64,000 bases of DNA. It comes from Tetrastigma voinierianum. Taxonomy: Eukaryota; Streptophyta; Magnoliopsida; Vitales; Vitaceae. The stretch spans positions 124,001 through 188,000 of the forward strand of contig JAEQBH010005401.1 of the NCBI GenBank assembly GCA_016808115.1, written 5' to 3'. Position numbers and translations under genes: made by a program. The notes below the pieces were generated by a model. The model was not told the origin of the DNA and did no database searches. It was given only the letters and a program-made list of their open reading frames with translations. Every line of letters starts with the position of its first letter. Within the stretch, counting starts at the first letter, position 1. Shown piece after piece: positions 11,546 to 22,600 of this stretch.

Positions 11546-12954
11546 TATATATTAGGAACGCGCCCGCCCACGCAATACGGGCGCCGTGAGCACTAGCAGG
11601 AGTGCAAGCAAAGCACCGACGAACGCACTCATTCATTCATGTATTTCGATCATTCGCTATATTCATTCCGGATTATATGTGGATAATAATTATATATAAC
11701 TTAATCACATTCTGTGTTCATGACATATTGCCTTTCATGTTCATGTTCATGTTTCAGTCATTATATATTTCATATCATATTCATGTTTCATGAACACATC
11801 TATAAGATATTACATTTCCTATATTTTTCTTTGTTTCTTATGCCTATTACATATGGCATTTCATATACTTGTACAAAGATGATGCCTATGTATTCACACA
11901 CACATCATTCATGTATTCTTGTTCCTCTATGAATCTACTTTACTTAGAAATTGGAATCATTCCAATTGAATCATCCAAACTCAAGTTATGGCATTCCATG
12001 ACAAACTAGTCATTTTTCCCATTTTACACTAGGGACAGTTTGAAATACTCATTTTCAGGGGTCTTAACTCCATACCTGACACTGGTTCTTTATACATTTT
12101 TGAAGCTAAGGTGCTAAGGGTCTCTTCAATCGAATCACCAAAATCGTGAGCAATCGGGGTCTGAGTTATGTCCTAAAACAACCCGACTAGCTCTATGATT
12201 AAAACTGGCAGTAAATTGGGCAAATACGGCCCCACTTCGAGGAATTCAGCTACATGTAGCCGACCGAAGGTACCTATTTCAGGTGTTTTGTTCTCCTTGA
12301 AGTCTAGTTTTAACCAACCACTTGAATCACTCAACGCGGATAAGAAATGACCCGTGTTATGGCCAAAATATTTGAACGGGGTCCAAAACGAGCATCGGGT
12401 ACCTAAGATCGCTTGATGAACACTTATGGTAAATTCTGCATTCACTTACTCAGATCGTACCACCTCTAAATTTCGTAAAAGGTGGTTTTTCTCCCATTTT
12501 TCCATATTTTGGTACCCAAATCAACTCCAATAATCAATACATCAAAACCACTCCATTCATCTCAGAACTCTATTCTACTAAAATCATCTTCAATACATAT
12601 ATTTCTTCAAAACCTTTCGTGAATTACTCCTAAACAATTTAATACGGGTCATAATATACACAAAACTAAACACCAGGATTAGTTAGGTTTGTTTTAACCT
12701 AAACTCCATTACTTTGCAATTAAACCCATGAATCCAACCTCAAAGGGAGGACTAGCACTTATCGCATAAGAATTCATTCTAGTTAGCCTTACAACCCACA
12801 ACCCACAAACATGTATCCATACAAATCTATACAAAGTTCCATACTCAATGTTTGATTCCATACAAAATTCATAATTTCCATACAAAAATTCAAAGATCCA
12901 TACAATTCCATACAAAATTCATAATTTCCATACAAAAATCCAAAGATCCATACC

Positions 12955-13045
12955 TTTTTGCTCTTCCTTTCTTCTTCTCTTCTCTTCTTCTTCTCTTCCT
13001 CTTCCTTTTCTTCTCTCTTTTCCTCTTCTCTTCTCTTCTCTATGG
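12955..13045. repeat. Polypyrimidine tract in LTR family B
   Basis: About 90 bp almost purely C and T on the plus strand. The matching polypurine tract is at 53,140-53,225 in the inverted copy. Similar tracts lie at the same relative place in the other long LTRs. Confidence 0.9.
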
Positions 13046-13389
13046 TTTTTCTTTTCCAAAATGAGACCAATTTGGTCTTAAATCAAATATCTCTTCTTAG
13101 GCCATGTTTGGCTCCCAAAACCCCATTTTTTTGGGTTAAGTTTTCATTATTTCACTTTAGTCCCTAGGTTCTTCTCTTTTTGCAAATCAAGTTAGGCATA
13201 TTTCTATTTTAACCCCTAGTCTTTCCCTTTTATGACCACTAGGTCCTCATGGTAAATTACATATTTACCTTTTAGTTTCATATAAATTTCCAAGTTTCTG
13301 CTTTATTTCTAGAAATTTATATTTAACTTTTATTAAACCCTAAACATGTCCGAAAATTGCTAGGGTATATTTCGGGGTGTTACACAGGT

Positions 13390-14890
13390 CTTCATTGCTC
13401 GGATATCCATCATCTCCCTAGTGCTTCCAAACATCGATATAACCCCTACGCTAGACCCTACTCTAAACTCTTGGCTTAGTCGAAGGCAAACAATTGGGAA
13501 TGACTCCCAAGCAACTCAAGGAATTTATGAAGGATAGTTGGCCAAGACAAGTGATTCGGAAATAAGGGGATACAAGTGCGCCCCACAAACACAAACAAAT
13601 CAAGCAGTCATGCAAGAGAGAGGGTAGCCATGCAGCAATCAATCATGTGTAAAGAACAAGCAACACACAAACTAACCATCTATGCCAATCGGAAACATAT
13701 AGCTAGGTACCAATCAACTATGAGCAAGCATGCTAGAATCAGTGAACCTGACACAAACAAACCACGGGTGTATACTGAAGAATACCAACCAAGTAAGTGA
13801 TCATTAGTCATTTGTGTGGCCTAAGTGTCTCTTGGTCGATGAACCATGTGCTCAGTATATGACTCGAGTTGAGCCAGTCTTATGAAACCACGAGATTAAG
13901 GTTCGATCCCGGTGTTCGTAATTTGTGGACCCTACTTGATCCATGGGCTGGCATGACTCGTTATTAATAGAAAAAAGTGAGTTGATTTTTGAGCTTTGAA
14001 AAATCCGTCCCCAGTGAGGAACAATTGTGTTTGAAGTCGACACTTAATTTTTAATTTTATTTATTACGGGGAAAATCAAGTAAGAACAAAAAACCCCTCA
14101 TTGACTCCAGTAAGGAAAAAGTGGTCCACGAAAACTAGATTTCTGGGTTCGGGGATCAGGTTACCTATCGGGAAGGTACCTTATATGAGGAAGCACCCCT
14201 TTAGGCCCGGAACTCGGTCCCTATTAGTGAATTGGGTATGTGGGAGCATATGGGTCAAAGATCATATAACCTCCAAGGCTAAACATACAACTTGGATCAC
14301 ACTCACCTAATTGGTATCAAGCATGCTTAAGAACACTCAACCAAAAGAGCAAATGGCGTGTACCTGTGGTCCTTGGCCACATTTACATTAAAGGTTGTAT
14401 CAAACATAACGAAACATGCATGACACTCAAACTTTTAAACATCCATGTAGGAAATTCACTACCCAACATTAAAGCGCGTGCACGTGATTAGCCAAGCTAT
14501 TTGTAGGGAAGGTTAATTACGCATTTAGGCATATACCAATCTCTCAAAATTAAAATATCAAAGAAAGCAAAGGAAGCCCGGGAGAAATATGCATTGCATC
14601 TCGGCCACTCATTGATGCTGCTTACTTGTGCGACAATACAAACACGATCTATTCATTTCAAAGAATCGGGCTCGACAAAACCTTTGGATTACTGTAGTGT
14701 AACTAACCACCCTTTGACCCTCATAGACCACACAATTCTTACGAATCCAGTATAACCACATTAACTTGGACTAAATCCCATTTCGGACCCTAAACATGGC
14801 CACCTGCTTGATATGGAGTAGATGGGCTTGACTTCATAAGGTCATGGGCTTCAATTAAATTGAAATCGAGGACTACCCTATAAAAATGCG
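13390..14890 (-). other. Tat-like leader and LTR border fragment
   Basis: No coding domain is visible. GTCCCCAGTGAGG at 14,007-14,019 reads on the minus strand CCTCACTGGGGAC. That resembles the end of the tRNA-Arg primer site TGGCGACTCCGCTGGGGA used by Tat/Ogre elements, badly decayed. To its right come GAAGTCGACACTTAATTTTT, then GGTTCGGGGATCAGGTTACC and ATCGGGAAGGTACC. The same series of blocks occurs at 57,118-57,260 and 32,660-32,870. Subtracting the solo LTR, the distance from gag to this border is about 1.4 kb, close to the 1.6 kb in the large Tat-type element. Confidence 0.5.
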
Positions 14891-15990
14891 ACAAACTGGT
14901 TGAGTCAATTCTAGTAGATCAGTCGGTTGAGAAAAATTCCTGAAAATTTATCAAAACATTCTTCACCAGTAAAACCAAAAAACAAACGGTGTACAATTCT
15001 AACACGAATAGTGAAGTGCTTAAACAATAAAAAAGTACCCTAGCGCTATTTTGAAAACAGAACTTAATGAACCGGTTGATCCGGTTCCCAACTGGTTCAA
15101 CCGGTTGAGAGTAGTTCTCAAAATTTTTCATAATCCTCCTCATAGAGTAAGTAATTCAAGAAAACAAACGGAGTATAATTTCGACTTTGAATGGCTAGGA
15201 ACCGATCCAAACAATGCCTGGTACCCTAACCGCTGTTCCGAAAAATAAAACTTAATGAATCGGTTATTTGGTTTCCCAACCAGTTCAGCCGGTTGAGCGA
15301 AGTTCTCAAATTTTTTCAGAATCCTCCTCAAAGAGTTAGGAATCGAAAAAATAAATGGAACAGATTCGACTCCGAATGATAAGAACTGATACAACTTGAG
15401 GCCCTAATACCATAGCATTGTTCGGAAAATAGAACTTAATGAAAGCACGTTGATCGGTTTTAGCAGGTTCATCCCGATTGAGAGAAGTTCTCAAAATTTC
15501 AGAATCTTCGTAAGAGTCAGAAATTAAACAAATAAGCAGTACAATTAGACTCAGAATAGCGAGAACCAATCCAAACAATGCCTAGTGCCCTAAAACTAGG
15601 CTGCAAACATTAAAGGCAAGCTCGGGTCGAGACAATTGAGAAAAAATTTGAAAATTTGGAAGAATTTTCCTTGAAGAGTAAGGAATCCAAAAAAATAAAC
15701 GGTGCATGATTTCGAGTCGGATAGAGATATAATAAAACAAGCTCGGTGCTGAGAATTTGAACTACTTTCGAATAATGAACTTCGTGAAATCCATTGAGCT
15801 GGTTGAGCTGGTTCAACCCGGTCGATCGATTGATAAAAATTCTCAAATTTTGTCGGATAATTCTTGATAGTGAGAATCGACAAAAGAAACGATGCATGAT
15901 TTTGAGTTCGGATGAGGGAGATATGATCGAAATAAGCTCAAGTGCTCCGAATTCGACATACTCCAATAAACTTCGAGTGAGTTAAAACCT
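14890..15990. repeat. About 181-bp tandem repeat, 6 units, with CCGGTT boxes
   Basis: The anchor AACTTAATGAA or a variant lies at 15,061, 15,249, 15,433, 15,606, 15,778 and 15,966, giving spacings of 172-188 bp. Each unit has an AACCGGTTGA-type box (a CCGGTT palindrome in the better copies), GAGAAGTTCTCAAAATTTTTC, and AAACAAACGG..AC.ATTTCGA. It lies where the LTR of the Tat-like fragment would be expected. Confidence 0.9.
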
Positions 15991-16257
15991 CAGGGGCCCC
16001 CACTTGCTTCCTATGGCATGATGCTAATAACTAAAAAAAAGAAGCCACGATGACACTTTGAAGTAAACTACATACACACTCAATGGACCACATACAAGCC
16101 CACCCGAGGCTCGGAGACCGACTAAGCCTAAAAGGGCCATAATGGTGCTATATGAGAAGGATGGGTGAGTGTGACACCCATAGGATAAATGCAAGTGTTG
16201 AGGGATAAAATTGAGGGTTTACAGTACCCCTAGGTACCTTTTGTACAAGATCTCTAT
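15991..16257. other. Spacer between the tandem array and the LTR fragments
   Basis: Nothing recognisable. It contains GGGTGAGTGTGACACCC near 16,164, which could be an eroded LTR terminus. Confidence 0.4.
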
Positions 16258-16786
16258 TCTGAACTCCTACGGGAGATATGAAATTTCATTATAAAAATGA
16301 TGTTCTATGAAAACTCTGTTATAGAATTTTGTTATACGTAAACTATGACATTTAAGAATTATGTTATATGTATCCTGTAAATGTGGACCACTCCAAGTAG
16401 TCATATATGTTATTTGTTTTCCACTAAGCTATAAGCTTAGCACGGGTGTTTCATCAGTGTAGCTACTGAAGAGGACATCCGAGGCATTTTGCATACGACA
16501 AGGCCAACACAGCAATAGGAGCCCACTTGATGTAGGTTTTCATTTTTGGTTGTGTAATGTAAATGTAAAAGTTTTTGTAATATTGGAATTTGTTTATGTA
16601 CAAGTAAATGAGACTCAGGAATATGTATAGGACATTTAAACACCGCTACGGTGGTAGTACTAGAAGTTTTATTTCCTTATGGATTTATTTATGAAATGGG
16701 CCCACCGATGTTAGGAAAGCAGGTTAAAGAGTCCCAATCCCGTGATGCGCCCCCTCTCTTCGCCTAGGCGGGGATAGGAGTGTGAT
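16258..16786 (+). mobile_element. Inverted LTR fragment of the chromovirus family
   Basis: The reverse complement of 16,258-16,620 aligns with positions 1-370, sharing CACTAAG-TATA, CGGGTGTTTC-TCAGTGTAG and TTTACATTTAC. The segment ends GGAGTGTGATA at 16,786, resembling a complete LTR terminus. It joins directly to a minus-oriented LTR piece that starts in mid-LTR. Confidence 0.75.
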
Positions 16787-18222
16787 AGTACTTATTAGAA
16801 ATTTCATAACAGAAGGTACTCGTAAGTACACTACACTACATAACAAAGATATGCCTTAGCATTCGAGCTAATTATGTTTGTGTTCATATTATTCATTATT
16901 CAAATGCACATCATATAAGTATTTGCACATGAACCCGTTAACAATGAATGAGAGACGCCAACGCAATGGTTACTGAAGGTATGATACCGATCACTGACGA
17001 AGCGTAGAAGCAACGAACAAATGTTCTGACCACGAGAAGCAGGGATGTCGTAGCACTATGTAGGAGTGTCGTAGCACTGAACATACGTGCCTGTCACACG
17101 ATACAAAAGTGCTAAGTAGCACTAGACAGGAGTGCCGAAGCATTAAACAGATGTGCCTATTCATTCACTATCTGGTCTTAGGTAGACACACTATTATATG
17201 CGGTTCAGAGCATTTCGCACTGATCTTACCAATATCCATGTTATATACTTGGTCAATTGTTAAGAAGTATCTTGTATAATTCGTTGAATGTCATGTCATG
17301 TACGTTTGTTAGTAATTAATAGCGTATAGCATATGCATGCGAACCCTTTCATTTATTTGTTAGGATCGTCAATTAATCCAATTTCATGCCTATTGTTCAC
17401 CTCAATCGAAGTCCTAACAAAGGAGTAATGGTTTCTAGAATTAACAGAAGGAAGAGGGAAAAATGGGACTTCAGGTTCTCCTAGGCGAGCAGAGACTGGG
17501 CAATTTTGGGCTTCGGATTCGCCTAGGTGAACAGACCTTCACCTAGGCGAAGCTCTCCTTTGCCTAGGCGAAGAGGTGGAAATCAGAAAGAATACCCATA
17601 CCCTTCACCGAGGAGAAGAACTCTTCGCCTAGACGTAAGGCGTCGGGCCTGAACAGAAGTGTCACATTTTCCCCTTTTTCACTGGACAATTTCAAACCCA
17701 AAAAGAAATAAGATCAAAACTAACCTCAAACCCAACTCAAACCAACCAAAAACACATTTATGGAAAGAGTTAGGGTTTTTCCTAACCTTGATTATCTTGA
17801 AGGCTTCAACCTAACACAGCATATATCTTCTTCCTTCCTTTCCTTTCCTTCTCTTTGCTTGAACAAGGAGAGCCAAGAATAATGGATTGAGCAAACCAAT
17901 TTTTGGTCTCCTCTCTACACAATCGGGTGCCGTAGCTCTCAAAGCCCAAAAAATGGAGAATTTCTCCCTTCTACAAGACAAGTAATTGACTTAAGGTGTT
18001 TTGGCTCATTTTTTTCCCTTTTGCTATTTAGCCCTCCCTTTTTATTCAATTTGCAAAGCAATTTATCAAAATTTTACCATAACATATAATCTTCTGGTTT
18101 TATGTCTTTTAGGTCCTTAATTAGAAATTTACTAGTTTACCTTTTTCATAGCATAAATTTTGAATACAAATTTGATTTCTATTATACCTAAACATGTCAT
18201 AGAGCTAAGGAATTATAATTTG
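16787..18222 (-). mobile_element. Second chromovirus LTR, incomplete (partner of 385-1,902)
   Basis: Collinear with 385-1,902, including ATATGCCTTAGCATTCGAGC, the CGCCTAGGCGAAG-rich stretch and the TTTGGTCTCCTC block. Its LTR start has decayed to TTTGGGATTATT near 18,222. If it is the 5' LTR of the left-hand chromovirus, that element with its nested insertions spans more than 18 kb. The target duplication cannot be tested because the left end is outside the window. Confidence 0.8.
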
Positions 18223-18614
18223 GGATTATTCTGATTATATTAACAAGCCTATGAGTCTTACCTCTCACCATGTGGTGAGAGATCCATTCCCTCATGCTTA
18301 TATAATTCTATACGAATTGCAATTGACTGAGAGGGGATGATACACACTACCTTAGGGAATTTGTTAGGTTTGTTCGACTCATGGTCGATCTATTATTTTT
18401 GAAAAAGGCTATCTAAAGTTTTCTTTGTGTTGTATGAAGTCAAAATCCTTGGGCAAATTATCATTCATTATCCCAAATTGTTGCTCCAACATGTTGTAGT
18501 TGAGAATAAGGAAAGTATGCTATTGCTTTGCGAGAATAAGCAAATCTGGTTGGGGAATTTTGTTAGGTGTGATTTAGGTTGGCGCTGTATTAATTGCAAG
18601 CGTAGCATAATTCA
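18223..18614. other. Unassigned spacer
   Basis: Unique-looking AT-rich sequence with no supported feature. TACCTCTCACCATGTGGTGAGA near 18,259 is an imperfect inverted repeat. Confidence 0.4.
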
Positions 18615-20225
18615 TGTTTTTTATGCTAACTAACCACCCTTCTTACTCATTTTCATGTCTAACCCCTTATATTTGTGTATTTTGTAGAAAAGAAGAAAAT
18701 GAGACGAAAAGCAAGCAATTTGGGCAAGAAATGAAGAATACGTAGGAAGAAGTTGCATGGTGGCTACCCGAGCCTTGTATTCGCAACCCTGAGGCAAAGT
18801 CGAATGTGACTTTGTGGCCAACTCTACGGTGTGGTCGCTGCCTGACCCACTAATTCTCTGATGCTTTATATTTCACTCTCGGTGTGGTCGCGATCACATA
18901 CCTTGTTCATGCAGCACCTGATTTACACATTTATGTGCGGTTGCGACCAAGCAACGATTTGGCCTAGAAAACTTTCCAGTTTTGGGCTTGTTTTGTCCCA
19001 TTTTTCAATGTGTATTTAAGGTTAACTTCAAGACATTATTAGGGTTCAAACTTTGAGAGAGGAAGGCTCTCTTCTAGGGTTTTCCCTCTTCAAGCTTTGT
19101 TCCATCTTTTAGGTTAGGTTTTCTGTAGATTTGTTAGATTTAGGTTTGTTTTGTGAATTCTTTGGTTTGTAATTAACTATTGTTGAAATACGATATATGA
19201 TGTAGTTTCAACGGATCTTGGGATTGAAGTCATTTGCAGCTTAAACTCTGTTTTGTATTTCTATTTCTTCTTATTCTTCAATTTCTCCGAGTTTATGTTT
19301 AATTGTGTAACATAAATTTATGGGTTTTGATGGCTGAAATGTTAGGCTAAGCATTTCATAGGGTTGGTTATCAGATTTGGTGTTTGATTCCTCTAATCTT
19401 TAGTTTGGTTGGATGTTTTATGCTTGATTTGTTGTATTTGGTGTTAATACTTGAAAAACTAAGGTTTTAGTTAAGTGATATCTTTGAGAATCTGAATGTG
19501 ATCATTTTACCAGAGCCACCCTTGTTGCTTGGATTAAACCTTAAAATCCCAGTTCACGATTCTCCCGAGGTGTGAATAAATTAATCGGGATTAGTGTAAC
19601 CGTTAAAAGAGGCTTAGGGAATTAAAAGGTTTAGTACTAAGCGGATTTCACTAGAAGGACCTGAATGTATTAAGTGAGGATTGCAGAATGTAAGCGTGAT
19701 CCAATCAGAACCCAGATCCCGAGTAGCTCCTAATTGCGGGACGTATGTGACCAATAGAGCTCCCGAGGAAGAATGCCTTTGAAAAGTATCGCCCTATTGT
19801 CCTAGATGTATGTAACTGTGAATAAGTGGATAGTGCAAGAAAATATAAGGGGGAACACGAAAGTGGGATCCTTGTATCGTATCCTCAGACCAACTCAAGT
19901 CGTTATTCATTCAGCCCGGGTCTTATTTAGACGAATCGCCAAACATCATTGAAGATAACTAACCTTAGTTCCTCTCTAAGTCGTTTTCTCCAGGTTTTAT
20001 TCAATTACTCCAGTTTTCACATAACACTCTTTGTTTTTATTTAGTTTGTTATTATTATTTTTATGATTTCATCTCAAAACACTTAGACACTCAGATAGTG
20101 AACTAATCCAGTAACCAGGGTACTCAATCCCCCATAAAACCACACCTTCCTTGTGGGATCGATAACTGGACCTTTTAGTCCATTGCATTACTTGTATGAC
20201 TCGTGCACTTGTGATTATCGTAACA
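18615..20225 (+). mobile_element. Athila-like LTR (approximate left end)
   Basis: The right end carries the sequence that precedes Athila primer sites: CCTTGTGGGATCGATA, GACTCGTGCACTTG and GATTATCGTAACA, ending at 20,225. The left end is inferred from TGCTAACTAACCACCC-like text near 18,615. About 1.6 kb is a plausible Athila LTR length. No Athila coding region follows. Confidence 0.65.
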
Positions 20226-20231
20226 AGTTTT

Positions 20232-20249
20232 TAGCGTCATTGTCGAGGA
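20232..20249 (+). other. Decayed tRNA-Asp primer binding site
   Basis: Reads TAGCGTCATTGTCGAGGA. The Athila consensus complementary to plant tRNA-Asp(GTC) is TGGCGCCGTTGCCGGGGA. Five of 18 bases differ, and all five are C-to-T or G-to-A. It lies six bases after the inferred LTR end, as expected. Confidence 0.8.
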
Positions 20250-20283
20250 CCTAACAAGTCTTTGGTGATGCTGCTAGCGACTT

Positions 20284-21110
20284 AACAGAGAGTCTTGCTC
20301 CAATCAGGTTGCATGGATATAGATTATACCATTAGGAAAGATGAGCCCCCGACCATCTTAGCTACCAACACTTAAGCTGCTATTAAGTTGTATGAAAACT
20401 GGGAGAGGTCTAATCGCCTCTCCTTCATGTTCATTAAAACTCACATTTCTACTGGTATATGTTATTCTATTGAGAAGAACAATAAGGTTAAGAACTGGTT
20501 AAAGGCAATTGATAATCAATTTGCCAAGTCCGTGAAGTCTCTCGTTAGTACCCTTATTATTCAATTCTTCACTCTTAGGCTTACTAGAGTGATAGGTGTG
20601 CGTGATCACATAATGCGCATGATGGACATAACAGCTTAGTTAAGGAACTTTGAAGTAACTATATTGAAGTCCTTCCTCATTCAATATATTCTTTGTACTC
20701 TTCCTCCTTAGTATAACCCATTTAAGATCTCTTGTAACACACATAAGGAGGATTGGTCAATTTGCGAACTTCTGACCATCCGTGTGCAAGAGAAGGAGCA
20801 ACTACTTATGGAACAAGGAGAAAAGGTGCTTTTCACTCTTCCCAGTAGTAAATGGGAGAATAATGCTAAGAAGAAGGGAAATGGCAAGACTCAACCCAAG
20901 GCAGGCATCAAGAAGGAATCCACGTGTTTCTTTTGTAAAAAGAAAGGACACATGAAGAAGGAATGTGCGAAGCATAAAGCCTGGCTTGAAAAGAAGGTAC
21001 TTATTTTTCATTCGTATGTTATGAATCAAATTTCACAAAAGTTAATCATAACACTTGGTGGATTGACTCTAGTTCTACAATCCATATTTCAAATACCTTG
21101 TAGGATATGA
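20284..21110 (+). pseudogene. Ty1/copia gag with CCHC zinc knuckle
   Basis: Starts at an LTESLAPIRLHG-type N-terminus where ATG has become TTA. It jumps to MDIDYTIRKDEPP, so an N-terminal segment of about 30 residues is missing. It then runs in frame, with three stops, through LYENWERSNRLSFMFIKTHI, FTLRLTRVIGVRDHIMRM and VQEKEQLLMEQGEKVLF. It ends in the knuckle CFFCKKKGHMKKEC at 20,925-20,966 (CX2CX4HX4C). Gag packages element RNA. The gene is dead but the family is unmistakable. Confidence 0.92.
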
Positions 21111-21480
21111 GAAACCTCCAGAAGCCAATGGGCAGTGAGCATTACATTCATTTGGGAGGGAGGTCAATCTCACATGTGGAAGCCATTAGGACTTTCAATT
21201 TAGAGTTGTCAAGCGGTTTGGTTTTGTAGTTGGAAACGACCTTCTATGTACCTAGTTTTTCTAGGAATTTGATTTCAATTTCAACATTCTTACCCATAGG
21301 GATTTCTTATAACTTTAAGGATACTGGTTTTACATTATTAATAAAATCAGAGGTTATTGGGTATGCTATTTTGTGCGATGGTCTTTATTCATTACAGTTG
21401 TAAGATAATAATGCTTATAACTCATTAAGTCTAACTATTGGTATTAAAAGAAGTGTTATGAATGAAAAATCCTCCTTATT
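21040..21480 (+). pseudogene. Ty1/copia aspartic protease region
   Basis: WIDSSSTIHISNT (near 21,059) corresponds to the copia protease WLDSGATTHISNS, with the active-site glycine replaced by serine. YVPSFSRNLISIS and an ILCDGLYSLQL-like stretch follow, then KRSVMNEKSSLLWH. Stops interrupt it. In the family this protease cleaves the Gag-Pol polyprotein. Confidence 0.85.
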
Positions 21481-22600
21481 ATGGCACCGGAGATTAGGAC
21501 ACATCTCCATTTAGAGGATTTAAGGTCGGGGTACTAGTTCCTGGACTTCTGAACTTTGAGACATGTTTGGATTGCATTAAGAAATCAAACCCCGACAAAT
21601 TTAAAATGGTGCAACAAGGAGTAGAAACATTTGGTAAAAAATCATACATACGAACATTCTTATCGATATGGGCCAGAGTGATATGAAATACTTTGTGCCT
21701 TCATTGATGACTATCACGTTACATGTATCTCGTATTTCAGGATATTGCAGGAAGCCTTTAAGGTATTGTTTGGTAAACAATGCGGGGAGGCAGTAAGATA
21801 GTGAGGTCAGATAGAGGTGGAGAGCACTATAGTAGGTACACTCATAATGGATAAGCACTAGGTCCATTTGCAAGGTTTCTTCAAGAGCATGGGATTGTTG
21901 ACCAATACACTATGCATGGTTCTCTAGACAAGAATGGTGTGGCGAAAAGAAGAAATTGAACTTTAATGGATATGGTAAGGAGTATGAGGAGTAACGATTC
22001 TCTTCCTCATTTCTTGTGGACCGAGGCACTAAAGACAGAAGTGTATATATTAAATTGTGTTCCGACCAAGGTTGTCCAAAGGAGACCATTTGAGTTATTT
22101 GAAGGTTGGAAACTTGGTTCACGACATATGCAGTAATAAGGATGCTCATCACGAAGTGAGGATTTATAATCCACGAGAAAAGAGAAACTAGACTGGAAAT
22201 TTATTTGTGGGTATTTCATTGGATATTCGAGGCGTCAAGGTTATAGATTCTGTGTCGCCTGTATTGGTGTGGAATCGAAAGCGAAGTTCTTGAGAATGAC
22301 TTAGTAAATGGGGTGGTCGATTCATGACACCTTGTGCGAAAGATCAACATGAGTCAGAACCACAGTCTGAGTCATAGATTCTTGTCATACATACCCATGA
22401 CATAGAAACGATTATAAGACAACCAATCATCGAGGTTCCACATACTTCCTAACCTATAGATCATATTGTCGAGGGACTACAAAATGTTGAACAACCAATT
22501 GAGTAGGTGGTTGAGCAACAAGTTCCACATGAAGAAACAATATTAAGGAGATCTAGTGATTATGTCGTGTACTTGCAAGAATCAGATTACAATATAGAGA
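21481..22600 (+). pseudogene. Ty1/copia integrase
   Basis: Begins at LLWHRRLGHIS (HHCC zinc region). A degraded core follows with KKSYIRTFLSIWARV, then an EYTMHGSLDKNGVAKRRN-like segment standing for the PQQNGVAERRNRT block. MDMVRSMRSNDSLPHFLWTE and YILNCVPTKVVQRRPFELFE come next. The later part reads HEVRIYNPREKRN and FIGYSRRQGYRFC. Multiple frameshifts and stops are present. Confidence 0.88.

Larger units (their letters stand above)
9954..13384 (-). mobile_element. Long solo LTR, family B copy 1 (3,431 bp)
   Basis: Plus-strand reading starts TGTGTCATTACACC and ends CGGGGTGTTACA, so the element's own orientation is minus (TGTAACACCCCGAAATATAC). Flanking bases AAGGT (9,949-9,953) and CAGGT (13,385-13,389) form a 5-bp target duplication with one change. 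The whole LTR has an inverted relative at 52,757-56,345 and a direct relative at 57,285-61,259. CGTGCTAAGCTTACGCTTAG near 10,316 is a short hairpin-like block shared by all copies, probably near the R region. No internal domain is attached. Confidence 0.85.

Noticed and set aside
12173..12445. 90-residue minus-strand frame
   Set aside because: Lies wholly inside a solo LTR, with no recognisable motif.
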